Assembly (NCBI GenBank): GCA_030386875.1
Contig: CM059563.1
Span: 14,278,001 to 14,342,000, forward strand
Source of the DNA: Morinoia aosen
Taxonomy: Eukaryota > Arthropoda > Malacostraca > Amphipoda > Talitridae
Length of the DNA: 64,000 bases
Direction of reading: 5' to 3'
Shown: in pieces, positions 37,301-48,745 of the stretch
How positions within the stretch are numbered: position 1 is the first letter of the stretch
Layout of the letters: every line of letters begins with the position of its first letter
The notes under the pieces: generated by a model
The model's database searches: none
Told to the model about the DNA's origin: nothing
Seen by the model: only the letters and a program-made list of their open reading frames with translations
Position numbers and translations under genes: made by a program

Positions 37301-38092
37301 GCTCATTTACCCGTTCCCATTTCTGAGGCACATCGCTCATTTACCCGTTCCCATTTCTGAGGCACATCGCTCATTTACCCGTTCCCATTTCTGAGGCACA
37401 TCGCTCATTTACCCGTTCCCATTTCTGAGGCACATCGCTCATTTACCCGTTCCCATTTCTGACCCACATCGCTCATTTACCCGTTCCCATTTCTGAGGCA
37501 CATCGCTCATTTACCCGTTCCCATTTCTGAGGCACATCGCTCATTTACCCGTTCCCATTTCTGACCCACATCGCTCATTTACCCGTTCCCATTTCTGAGG
37601 CACATCGCTCATTTACCCGTTCCCATTTCTGACCCACATCGCTCATTTACCCGTTCCCATTTCTGAGGCACATCGCTCATTTACCCGTTCCCATTTCTGA
37701 GGCACATCGCTCATTTACCCGTTCCCATTTCTGAGGCACATCGCTCATTTACCCGTTCCCATTTCTGACCCACATCGCTCATTTACCCGTTCCCATTTCT
37801 GAGCCACATCGCTCATTTACCCGTTCCCATTTCTGACCCACATCGCTCATTTACCCGTTCCCATTTCTGACCCACATCGCTCATTTACCCGTTCCCATTT
37901 CTGAGGCACATCGCTCATTTACCCGTTCCCATTTCTGACCCACATCGCTCATTTACCCGTTCCCATTTCTGAGCCACATCGCTCATTTACCCGTTCCCAT
38001 TTCTGAGCCACATCGCTCATTTACCCGTTCCCATTTCTGACCCACATCGCTCATTTACCCGTTCCCATTTCTGAGGCACATCGCTCATTCAT
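34323..38092. repeat. 34-bp satellite, about 110 head-to-tail copies
   Basis: The unit is cccgtt(c/t)(c/t)catttctga, then (g/c)(c/g)cacatc(g/t)ctcattta, with a strict 34-bp period and very few indels over 3.77 kb. Diagnostic sites vary regionally. GAGCC copies lie at both edges. GACCC with frequent cgttctc fills 34.7-36.65 kb. GAGGC mixed with GACCC, all cgttccc, fills 36.66-38.09 kb. Every copy carries stops in several frames, so no ORF spans it. It looks like a recently homogenised satellite block. Confidence 0.97.
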
Positions 38093-38310
38093 CGCTTCCT
38101 ATTCCTCCTACCGAGGCTGCGCAGTGGCGTCTCAGAAGCGACGGCACTACGCATCATCCCGGCAGGCTCCGGTAATAGAGCCAATCACAGTCGCTAATTA
38201 GGTAACTCGACCGACCAATTAGGAAGCCGGTAACTCGTGACGTCATCCTCTGGCCTCTCCGGAGGTCAAACTCAATGCAGACCTCCAGGATTTCCTGACG
38301 TCAACTAATA
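38093..38310. promoter_or_regulatory. GC-rich regulatory-type block abutting the satellite
   Basis: Contains CCAATCA at 38181-38187, GCTAATTA at 38193-38200, CCAATT at 38215-38220 and two perfect CRE palindromes TGACGTCA at 38238-38245 and 38296-38303. Between the CREs is a GGAGGTC/GACCTCC hairpin (stems 38261-38267 and 38280-38286). GCTAATTA is the reverse complement of TAATTAGC, a reported CHX10/VSX2 site, so autoregulation is possible. No coding sequence is seen. Confidence 0.4.
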
Positions 38311-39240
38311 TCACACGAACAGTACGGCACCATATTTGTTGTCTTAGCGAATCAACAGTAACGCCTCTGCTACAAAAGTATCATAATGTCGAGAAAAACT
38401 CAGTTTATCTCGCCAAATGTTAATATTACCCTCCGAGTTTCAAGTTTTGACTAAACCTTCAATCAGGTTTGATATTTTTTCAAACTCTACGGATATTTTC
38501 CCTAACATTTAATTTAGTTTTAGTCCGGTCCACACATTGTCGTTCAAATTTGAATGTCTTAAAATAGGCACAAAATACTGCAGACCACAACGAAAATATT
38601 ATAAGGAATATCAAAGCTCATCGTCATGGCTTAGTGTACTTACTGTGATAAGTATTTTCACGTCTTTGTGGAACCCACTCTCACGATAAAAAAAGAGACG
38701 AAGCTTCCGTTTTCAAGTGATCATGCACGTATCTACGGACCTATTCCGTAATCAGTGCCAGGCCTAGCGGAAAATAACTGAACTCAACACAAGGCTGCAC
38801 AATATAATGCAAAAACAGTCGTAGCCTGCGCGAAACACGCATCCGGGGCGTCAGGACCACCGTGAGAACAGAGCAGTGTCGCATCTCGCAGTGTTGACGC
38901 AGCACGGCAGTGCAGTGAAATATTCGAGGAGCTCGACTCTTGGATGCTAACTTTTGTGCTCTGCTGCGCTAAATTTACCATATGACCGTGTCAATAATAA
39001 TAATGGTAATGAAAACGTTGTTTACAAAATACAAAAAAACATACCTGACTTATTTCATTCATCTGTGAATCAGGAACCAAACATTTGTGTCTTTCATTCA
39101 CAAGACCTTACAATTTTTTCCTCCGACGTCACTCGAATATCAAAAATGTAATGTAAGTCGAGGAACCTTAAATTTTCCGTACTGAACTTTAAACCCTTTA
39201 CCAACGGTTAAAAATGAGAATTTTCTGACGCGTTCTGTAC
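38311..39240. other. AT-rich sequence with a GC-balanced patch
   Basis: 38760-38950 is GC-balanced and CpG-containing; the remainder is AT-rich. ORFs are short and unsupported. Confidence 0.35.
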
Positions 39241-39399
39241 CTTACACTATCATATATTCAGAATCATGCACGTACATAGTATTATTATTTTGAACATTGT
39301 GCTATCATGATCTCGGAATTATATAGTATTCTAGACTCCGCATCATATAGCATCCTATATTGGTCTTCATATACATTAGTTTCATAAATTCTTCATCAC

Positions 39400-39860
39400 G
39401 CAGTATAACATGATCAAAATCCAGTGTCTTTAATAAGGTGTTTCAACTATGTTATTTCGATAGCTGTAATTGCTGCCCATGTTTAACCGTGAGGTATCAT
39501 GAATTAATCATCAAACAGTATCATACAATCAATTTTTAGTGTCATTATTGAAATTCTCAATTTATTATTTTGATAGCTGTAGTTGCTTTCCACTCGTAAT
39601 CTTAATGTACCGTGAATTTACCATCACAAAGCATCATAAACGAATCACCACACAATATCACGCAATCCAAATCCAGTGTTTTCACTGAGAATCCCCAACG
39701 TGTTATTTAGATAGCTGTTGCAGCTTTCTACTTATAATCATAAAGTAACCTGAATTTACCATCACAAAGTATCATAAACGAATCACCACAGGATATCATA
39801 CAATCTAAATCCACTGCCTTCACTGAGGCTCCCCAACCCGTTATTTAGAGAACTGTAGTT
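39400..39860. repeat. Degenerate 113-139-bp tandem repeat, about 4 copies
   Basis: The anchor ttattt..gatagctgt recurs at about 39459, 39572, 39710 and (as gaactgta) 39849. Shared aatccagtgt, atcacaaag(c/t)atcataaac and tttaccatcac segments lie between. The last two full copies are the closest. Confidence 0.75.
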
Positions 39861-40220
39861 GTAGCTCCCGCTCGCAGCAGAAGCATCAACACCTCCTCAT
39901 ATGCAAAAAGAAACAGAAGCGCATCTTTGCTGTGCGAAATCGCAGCAAACGCTGAGCAGAATGCTGGCGCTGAGCGGTCGGTACGCGGGTGCCGGCGTCG
40001 AGACAAAGCCGCCAGTTCGATGATGGCCAATGAAAGGAAGCGGGAATGTCGCTGGGAGCGACAGGAATGAGAACTGCGACCGAGGTGGGATGAGCAGCAC
40101 CGAGAGGAATGGCAAATGGGGAGCGGAGTGAAAATTGGAAATCGAGCAAGCGGTAGAAGGCACCAAAAGAAGCCTGCAAAAGGAAGTGAGCGACGCTGCA
40201 CTGCCTTGAGGTCTTCGTCA
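39861..40220. promoter_or_regulatory. GC-rich block with three GGAATG sites
   Basis: GGAATG occurs at 40043-40048, 40063-40068 and 40106-40111, all on the plus strand. The TEAD/Scalloped core is GGAATG. The block is CpG-containing and non-repetitive. The three overlapping minus ORFs (89-118 residues, basic and S/R/P-rich) are open in two frames over the same bases and lack domains, so I do not call a gene. Confidence 0.3.
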
Positions 40221-41120
40221 TTGTTTTTTTTTAAATCCTGCCTTTTTTAGTACATCGTTTTAGCAAAACGTACTTTTTTCCGTCGCTCCACTTTATTTTC
40301 AAATTTTGAAAATTATGTGAGCACTCAAAATTATCTGAACTTCTTTTATGATGTTAATATTAGCAACTGTTGTACCCAAGTTGAAAGCAGAGTATGAAAC
40401 TGTTTTGTTGTGGACATAAAATTATTAAACTTGATTTTTCCCAACTGCAAAGGCACAAGGCGATTTCAAAATAAATCAGCATTTCATTACAACGGGAAAT
40501 TTAGTTCACTGACTTAAAACAAGTTCGCACATGGGCGCTGAGGAAAGATAAATAAGAGGATATCTTCTAAGCACAGCGGCTGACATATCTTCAGTTTTGG
40601 GAAACACCAACGCACTGAGGTAAATTTTCCATGATTGGGGAATTGCGTTCAGAAAGCATTTGTTTTTAAAAATGAAATACTTCTCAGTTCTTACGCTTCC
40701 GAAGAATGACTCAGTATGCTAGTATCGCAGAAGAAAAAATCATATCCATATACTATTACACATCTTGGTTGGCTTAGCAAACAACAGACGAAGTTGGGGT
40801 TAATTCAAGGAGCTAATAAAAAAACATACAAGAACGCGTTGACACGTTTACTCTCTTGCCTCTTGCAGCTTATATACACGCTTGACAACCCAACCAGTAG
40901 ACATAAAACTTTTGAATAACGTTTATGAACCAGGCTCTGCTGCACTCCTAATAATTAGTGACGTCGTAAATATTGAAGAACAATTCATTTTTGGAAACAA
41001 CTGCATTACCTGCGTGAGTTCGTGCTATTTTCCCGTGGAATGATAAATAAATTTGATCAGAACTAAAGATATCAGAAACGTCGCAGCTGCTGAAGCAATC
41101 GAAGAGCAGGCCAAAATTAA
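40221..41120. other. AT-rich non-coding sequence
   Basis: Nothing recognised. Confidence 0.4.
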
Positions 41121-41520
41121 GCCACGGCCACACGCATTCTCTGCAGGAGGGTCGTCTAATCCCATGTCTTCTCCCATTAACTTCTCATCAAAACCTCCTT
41201 CCTCAATCCTGGAAATTTCCCGAGCAAACTAACAAAGGTTCAGTTGTCGAAACCGAAACTCGGTTTTCCATTGAGTCTTTGTCGAGTCAAGCTGTCCTTT
41301 GTTGAAGTTGGGTCCTGTCGGGCGCGAGTTGGACAGTTTTAGCAGAACTCGACGCCGAGAACCGATTGGGACAGAGCTCTGGCTTTGTCGATGCGCAGAG
41401 CACGAGTGAGGTAACTCGAGGTTACTTCACTCACATAGCAAATTATCGTGCAGGAGCAGACAAAGCGCTTGGAAGATTTCGCAGGCCCGCGCGCGTTGGA
41501 AGAAGAATTTTAAGAGAGAT
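41121..41520. promoter_or_regulatory. GC-balanced block with TAATCCC site
   Basis: TAATCCC at 41157-41163 fits a K50 (Otx/Otd-type) homeodomain site, a class of regulator relevant to eye and brain genes. The block is non-repetitive. A single site is weak evidence. Confidence 0.22.
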
Positions 41521-42200
41521 GATGCCAAAATTAAGATAAGCCTGCATGAATAGTTTCGTCGTCTCTTTCATTATAAATGTTAAATGCGTGGTACAGTCCA
41601 CTATAGGAAAATTAGAATTTACGCTTAAAAAAACAAAAAATTTTGGAAAAAGATGCCAATTGAGTTCCTTTGTAAGTCGAACTTTACTCGACTTTCATTC
41701 TAAATATTTTGCAAATTAATCAATTCTAGGATCATAACCAATTCTTGAACATACAGAATAAACGAAAGATCACAAATGAAACCTAAAGAGAGCAGCCTAA
41801 TAACTTTTCTAAATGAGTCGCACTTTTCAGTCATAAATTCAAAATATTTTAGAGCTTATAAACAGGCATAAAAAACCAACGACGTTCAAAAAACGAATGC
41901 GCATCTATAAAACGTCATTTCATAATTACACATTGCATTACTCTTTTTATTCCCATATAGTATTTTGAAAACAATAGTGCAGATACGTACAAAGTATTAT
42001 TCAACCGTACAAAGTCGAGCGTGGAATTGCACATACGTCTACCCTCCTTTAACGCAAACTTTTGCCTCAACTTTCAAGTACAACATTCGGGACAGACCTT
42101 GATAATAACCAATTTGTAACCCAATAACGTCATTGAAGACACTTCTATCCAATAATAAGCAACCGCATATTTCCAACATAGAGATGACAATAATGTTTTT
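41521..42200. other. AT-rich non-coding sequence
   Basis: Nothing recognised. Confidence 0.4.
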
Positions 42201-42690
42201 CTCATTCATTAGGCCTGGATTTGGTAGCCCCACTTGGCGTCCGGCACTTCCATGTGAAGGAAGAGAAAGTGATGAAGCGGCCCCTTAAGTAAGGAAGGTG
42301 TCTAATAATACGGTAAGAGAGGCGTTCGCTGTCACCAGCTATTGAGGAGGCCGTGTGGGAGGCACACCAATGAAAGGCACGACAGCATTTACATGGGGAC
42401 CATTGTCGTCAGGTTGGGGTGCACGGCATATCGGCAGGCGACGATTGGACCTCTTCCCCTCCGCTATTGAACGCAACGAGACATACGCTCGACAAAATTA
42501 AAACTCCAGAACTTGTGGGTCGAGTGAATGCGGCCGACCTCGCGCTTCCAGCAACCGGAGGAGCAATGCCCAAATTGAGATGTAGGGAAATGAATGCAAA
42601 TTAGGCAAGTTGGGTGCTGCGCGGATATAATTGAAAGAATATTGAGAACATAAATGGGAGGAGGTATTTTCGCTACACGGTAAGCCATTT
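42201..42690. promoter_or_regulatory. GC-balanced block with octamer plus homeodomain core
   Basis: About 490 bp of non-repetitive, CpG-containing sequence ending in an ATGCAAAT octamer directly fused to a TTAG homeodomain half-site (about 42594-42604). The overlapping ORFs (61 to 74 codons) have no motif. Among the stronger enhancer candidates by composition and length. Confidence 0.28.
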
Positions 42691-44380
42691 AAACTCACTT
42701 CCTCCACAAGTCACACTCAGAGAACAGGATACATATGAAATGTTTCTTTAATTTGGTAGTAATAAATTCTGTACCAAAAAAAAAGAAGCATTAATTTAAC
42801 CCTTTTATTCAATCGTTTCCTAATACTTTTCACATCAAACTAATATTAAATATAACACGTAAGGAATTTGAAAACATTTATGTTAAATATTTTGAGACTG
42901 AACGTTTTACATGAGTGACATTTTAGCAGTACTTGACGCTACTCACGTTAGTTCATTTTTTATGTAGAATGTATTTTTAATTGAAATTCAAATAATTTAT
43001 AATAACCTCAGTATAAATCACTATCGAATTTTAAAATCTTCCTTAGAAGTTGTTTCATTAATTTATGCGGCGTCAGCACCACAGAATCATTTCCAACCTT
43101 CCTCAATTTAAGCCCATTAAAAACTTAGCCATAAAATCAATCTTGATCAATTTTGACTTAAATTAAGCGTCACGCCTTACGCGTGTAAACGAAATTTACT
43201 TTCAATAAAATTTAGAAATACTGAACTTATTCATCCTAGCCAATCCTAACCCACACTAGCTCGACCCAATCGCATGTACCGAACGCAGCTTTAACTTAAA
43301 AACCTAGAAGTAAATCTGCCAGAAAAAGCGTGCATAGCCAAACACACAACAATTTTGGCGCAGCATTTACCGTCATCTTGTAACCGGTTGACATCAGCAC
43401 GAAGCGGTAATCAAGAAATGCAAAATCCCGCAAGGAACATATACTAATGAAGCAGAGAACGAATGCGAGTATAAATGCCATCAGTATTATAATTATCAAT
43501 ATTATATATTTTCCTCATCATAATACTATTTCAATTATGATTATAGCTATCAAACTTAGCATAGTACATTGAATTTTAGCATCTGAAAAATACGCTTTGT
43601 CATTTTCTGATCTGGCTATACTAGAATTTTTTACAAATTTTTAATAAACTATCAAAATTAACTCATTTGATCACCTTCAGAGGATTTATAATGTTGCTTC
43701 GTTAAATTGCTAAAGTATGTCTCAGTAATATTCTGGAAGGAAAATATTTAAATCGTTTTGTATCTCAGAAAAGATAAGCGGCCTCAATCTGGTCTAAAAT
43801 GAAACATTTTCTGATTGCTGGTAACTGGAACTTCCGGTAACCCAAAATTTATGACATTTATTTATACATCGGGAGCCCTGACTTTATACCCTCACAAATA
43901 AAAGGGTTTCAATACCAAGTGTGATAACAACTCTCATGTAAATGATATCTATCAAAATTATACGTTTCGGAGTTTCCTTCAATAAAATACTATAAAATAT
44001 TTTGCCAGCTCAACATGACATTATACACTTTGCGACTTTACATGAGAACCGTGAGTTAAACTGCAGCCAATATTGAAACCAAAACACGCGTTGGAAAGAA
44101 GCGTAGAAATTTCAAATCGTCCTAAATATCAAACAAAGTAATTAAAATCAATGTTATGCAATGAAAATACGAGTTCAATTTTTTCAGGAAATGAGCCACA
44201 GAAATCGAACAAATGAATCTCAAACACGATGCAGAAGCTCTAAACCAAAAGCACAATACGAAGCGTCGTTTAGATTTCAGCCAGCTGGGAAACCCGCGAA
44301 AAAGCAACAATGAAGTCATCTTTCAAAACTTGGACAGCATCTCGACTAAAAAAACCTAACATCTTACTCTGCAGAAAAGG
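42691..44380. other. AT-rich non-coding sequence
   Basis: Nothing recognised; minus ORFs of 65-67 residues are hydrophobic but unsupported. Confidence 0.4.
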
Positions 44381-44640
44381 ATGGATGGATTCGCTGTGAG
44401 AGGCAGCAGGAGTTTGGCGGCAGCTCGATGAGAGGGCAGGCAATCTGTGAACACGGCTCTAAAACTTAATGGCTGACGCACGCAAGGGTCAGGCCGTGTA
44501 TGACCAATCAATTGCCGCTTACGACCTCCGTCCTTACGACACCTGCATGCGACCCGGCGTCTGGACGAGCTCTTGCACGGCCGCCGCTACGGTCGAGCGC
44601 AGGCAATGTCATACGGGGACGCTTTTCTTGGGCCTTAATT
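44381..44640. promoter_or_regulatory. GC-rich block, candidate cis-regulatory element
   Basis: CpG-containing patch with fully overlapping plus (66) and minus (81) ORFs and no splice pair or motif. Confidence 0.2.
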
Positions 44641-46177
44641 TCAACTAATTCATCTATTAAATTTGAGGGGTTCAACTGGCATGTTTCGCTACAATTTTGA
44701 AAATTGGCTGAAAATTCTATTTCCTGGCATATTAAACACTGTAACAGTTTCAAAAATACGTCACATCAAATTATATATTGTGTTACAAGTAGTAACACAA
44801 TAAAATAGTTAGTTACAATAGTTAAATAGTTCTATACTATATACTATAATAATTACAGTAGGTTCATTAAAGTGAGTCTGGTCCCAAATTCATTTCGGGC
44901 AGCGATAGCGCGTATGCTGGATTTTTTATTGAGCGGCGTGAGACTAGCATAAAAAAACGAACAATTATCCATATCAAAAATGGTTTACAAATTTGAGTGG
45001 CATCAGGATACGACCAGAGCGGCACCAACTGGTATTCAATCAACTGCAATAAAGCTACGTGTGCTAAACGCGAAGAATCCCTAACAATGAGTGTGTTAAT
45101 TAAGCTGTGGTAAAAGAATCGGTATGCAAATGCATCAAAATTAACGGAGTACAATTTGTTATCTATATATTCAGTGATAAATTTGAACACACCTTTAGTA
45201 TATATGTGTATAAATCCATAAAACCCAAACTTACACTCACACAGTAAAATGTACACTGAACCATTTTTCAACATTTGAAACATTTCGTTGAAAGAGAAGC
45301 CCTTGTTTATTTAAAATTCCCACAGACAGCTAAACTTGACATTTCAAAAGCTCTTAGTTGCTTGTCAACAGTGTAATTTATTTTATGGTTGACCAGAGAG
45401 CAAACTTCTGAGAAGTTCCTAGAGCAGCGAACTTGAGGCCGGGAAGTGGTCCCAGTAAGCCACTTACGCGAGTCCATCACGACGTCCATCGCTGATTGAA
45501 TGCATTAATTTCTGTTGATCCCTAGCGTTGAAAATGTAATGGCAGCACCCTTTTCATCGCGGTCCATAAAATTACTTCTGGTATCCAATAAAAAGAGACT
45601 CCCGAGGGTCCGAGGGCTTCGCGAGGGCCTCCACGACGGGCTGCAGTCGAGATCCGACTACACCCGTAAGCTCGTGCCTCTTTTTTACGCGCGAAACCAG
45701 AACATAAAATAAAAAAATTGATTAGATTAAGAACATTGCCGCATGGAAATGCCACGATATGCTTTATTGGCAAAATTATGAGTTAATAGACAAGCAAATT
45801 GGTTCTGCTTGTCTCCTGGATAACTTTCGCCTGGATTGAGCTAAGCCTGTGGATTAATGGACAACTGTCAAAGTGGTCAAACGAGCTTATACAGCTTTGA
45901 TGTTTTCATTCGGACTCTTGTCACTTTGTCTTACCAGGAAGCTGAAACTTAGCGCTCATCAAAGTTATGAGGGTCTTTTTAGCATTTTGATGAATAAAAC
46001 CCGTACTCCAGTTTATTTCCGTAAATTTTAGCGAAGTTCGAGTCGTTCATTGTCTGGGATGAAGATTTGTGATAGTATTTCACAGTATAAAATCGGACAA
46101 TTACTTTTAATTTGATACGCAATTAAATCAGGACTTAATTAGTCACGCTGAATTTAAATATTTGGCACACATATATC
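44641..46177. other. AT-rich sequence with a GC-balanced patch
   Basis: 45400-45690 is GC-balanced. The longest ORF outside repeats (138 codons, minus, 44867-45283) lies here; it is F/I/L/Y-rich with no recognisable domain and no splice support, so I leave it uncalled. An ATGCAAAT octamer overlaps tgcat at 45124-45133. Confidence 0.35.
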
Positions 46178-46183
46178 ACTTAC

Positions 46184-46461
46184 GAAACATTCATAAGCTG
46201 GCCAGTTTTCTCGTTCATGTTCGAGTCTGAAGTATCAGGAAAAAATGTTGGTGGATCAGTTGTGGTGTTGTAGATCAATTGATCTACAACCTGCCTGGAT
46301 TTGTAGCCACGAAAAAGCATAACCTCACAATGACATCTGAACAGTACAGCTCTCTTATCCTTTAACTGTACGCAAGCATAATGCCTGCCATAAGGTGTCG
46401 TCAAGTTATATCGCTCAGGTCTGGTTATCTGCTCGCCATGACTCCAAGGGCTCAATATCAT
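46184..46461 (-). CDS. Exon-like ORF with consensus donor (minus strand); unrecognised
   Basis: The minus-strand ORF runs from an ATG at 46461 and would be cut by a perfect GTAAGT donor (minus strand 46183-46178), leaving 278 bp, phase 2. The predicted peptide has a cysteine-bearing central part (YNLTTPYGRHYACVQLKDKR, then FRCHCEVMLF) and two N-glycosylation-type sequons (NLT, NTT). This is compatible with an extracellular or lumenal domain, but no family can be named. An in-frame stop lies two codons upstream of the ATG and no strong acceptor is seen nearby, which weakens the case unless this is a first coding exon. A 24-bp perfect palindrome sits inside it at 46267-46290. Confidence 0.27.
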
Positions 46462-46900
46462 TTGTTAGATTTCTGATCAAATTTACACGTTTTTGCTCGC
46501 CACTTTTGCAATTTTTCAGATGAAGCACACCCACAATTGATGCAGGGGCTCATCCAAATTTCATATTTTTTATAACTCTTGTAAGGCCAGGTGTTGTTGC
46601 TGCCTCGGCCTTTGAGTTCCGTTTGAGGCGAGAGAAGCAGTGGCCTTACTTTATATTCCTCCTGCGGTAGGTATCGGTGATATGCAGTGGAGGAGTTGGA
46701 ACTTTTTGTTGAATTAATTTACATTGGGACATATTAAGAATACTGAAGAGTTGCATGACTAGAAATTAGATTTTAGGGGTAACTAAGGTAGGGCACTACA
46801 CTCTTTTTCTCGACCTCTCTTTTATACCTCATTAATCTTTTCAAATAGCTCATTCATGATTCGTAACTCATTTTATTTTCCAAATTCCTGTTTATTATTA
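46462..46900. other. Mixed non-coding sequence
   Basis: A GC-balanced patch at 46540-46680; no feature recognised. Confidence 0.3.
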
Positions 46901-47510
46901 GCAATTTCATAATGCCAATTCCTCATTACCAATGCCTCACTGCCCACTCAGCATCCATTTCTCACTCCCCACTTAACATCCCTATTTTTCATTACACATT
47001 TCCCGCTCCTTATTCCTTACTTCCACTTCTTGTTTCTCATTCCCCAATCCTAATTCCTTATTCTTTACTGCTCATCCATCACTCCCATTATGCACTCTCC
47101 ATTTCTAACTCCATATTCTCCACTTCCCAATCCGTACCCTTCATTCTTCATTCCCCATTCCATATTTTTCACACACCATTCCTTCCTATCTGTTCTTCAT
47201 TTCCTTCCCCATTACTCGCTTCGTATTCCTCACTCCCCACTCCCCATACCTCACTCCCTATTCCCCACTCCCCATTCCCCACTCCCCATTCCTCACTCCC
47301 CATTCCTTTCCCCGTTCCCCACTCCCCATTCCCCACTCCTTTCCCCACTCCCCATTCCCCACTCCCCACTCCTCATTTCTCACTCCCTATTCCTCACTCC
47401 TTATTACATGCTCCTTATTCCTCACTCCCCATTCCTTTCCCTATCCCCAACTCCTCGCTCCCCACTCCCCACCCACAGCTCCCCACCGCCAATTCCCCAG
47501 CCGCGTCCAT
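46901..47510. repeat. Pyrimidine-rich cattcc/cactcc low-complexity tract, G4-prone on minus strand
   Basis: The plus strand is made of actcccc and attcccc words, densest at 47225-47480, with decayed copies from 46910. Repeated C4 runs at 7-9-bp spacing mean the minus strand has closely spaced G4 runs. The S/P/H-rich plus ORFs of 223 and 214 residues in two frames over the same bases are compositional artefacts. Confidence 0.85.
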
Positions 47511-48500
47511 GCCCCGCAGCTCTCGTCCTTCACAATATCCAATCAGTACCAGCTTTTATCAACAGCTACTCAATCTCCCGTAATCTCCTGCAATCGGCTC
47601 TGATCGCCTCTAATCTGCTTCGACCTACCAAAACCTCTCCAGATTTGGAGACTTGTTGGCGGATTGTGCTACGTTTCGCTGCCAGTCAATCGTTTAATTT
47701 AAATCGAGAAGCATTTTTATCGAAGCTTCTTTAAAGAGATAAATTTTAAATTGAGGAGAAAATCCAATGAATGCGCTCAAACTTGTCTTAGCTACAATTG
47801 AGAGTGGTCACTCTTGAAAGAAAATAGCCCGTGCTGAATGCAGCTCTTTCAACCTGTAACGCTCGTATGTTAAAAATTTTTCTTTTATTTATTCGCATCT
47901 AATTTTATTCTCCTAATTCCAGTCTGTGAACTTAAGAAAGTTCGAATCGTGTATTTTATATTCAAATTAAGCTGTTCGGCAAGAGTCTTTGGTTTATCTT
48001 TCAAATACATTGAGCTCTTTCTTGTTACTTTTGTCAAGTACATATGTAGATCGATGCACCCTTGTAATCGTACGGTAAATCAAGTACTTCTAGCTATGAA
48101 GAACCATTTGAGTGCAAGTCTTGCACGTTGTGTTTAGTTGAAGCTATATTAAAAACTTAACAAATATAAGTACCTGGGGAATCTTGACTTTCGCCAAATA
48201 AAGTATGTTTCTTGAGGTTACATCGAAATAAACATTCAGAAGGTGTTCCAACACAACGTGTAAATATTTAAAAGCAATTACTTGCAACCTATTGTGAGAG
48301 TGCACTAATTTGAATAGTAATATTGTGGATTTTTCTCATCATTAGAATGTTACATTTTATCTATTACATTTCAATGCCCAAGCTTTCAAAAACGCATGCT
48401 GTGGCGCGGTGCTTCTTCCCCACACAGCGGCTAAGTTCTCACACGAAACCAAATTATGTGGTATTGGTAACAAAAAGAAGGAAAAATTATCCGCAGGTAA
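47511..48500. other. AT-rich non-coding sequence
   Basis: Nothing recognised. Confidence 0.4.
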
Positions 48501-48745
48501 ATTTAAAGTTTGGGAGTTTCCATCTCGAGGAACTGAGCGAGAGTCTTCGGCTTGCGGCAGCCAATATCTCCGGATGACCGGTCCATGACGAGCTTTTCGA
48601 GGGACACCGCTATCTGCGGCTGTCCATTGGTCAAAACTAATTGAGTTAGGGCCAAACAACCAATCAACGCCGGCCAGTTCCTGTCTCTGCAAATGTGGCG
48701 GTCATCCCACTCCCGAGGAGCATTTCTTCTTGCCGGATGAATCAA
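48501..48745. promoter_or_regulatory. GC-balanced block with three CCAAT elements
   Basis: Contains gCCAATatc, an inverted cATTGGtc and aaCCAATcaac within about 110 bp, plus CTAATTGAG near 48638. No TATA box or transcript body is apparent. Overlapping ORFs are unsupported. Confidence 0.27.

Noticed and set aside
34323-38092. CRISPR-like array
   Set aside because: Copies are directly adjacent with no unique spacers, and the context is eukaryotic; it is a satellite.
39845-40221. Overlapping 89-118-residue minus ORFs
   Set aside because: Two frames are open over the same GC-rich block; no domain or splice pair.
22793-45133. Enrichment of ATGCAAAT octamers
   Set aside because: Four or so exact copies in 64 kb of AT-rich DNA is near chance; only the ones inside GC-balanced blocks were mentioned.
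44867-45283. 138-residue minus ORF, the longest outside repeats
   Set aside because: No recognisable domain, no splice support, and composition expected for AT-rich DNA.
46912-47734. 223- and 214-residue proline/serine-rich ORFs
   Set aside because: Two frames over the same low-complexity pyrimidine tract are open; composition explains both.
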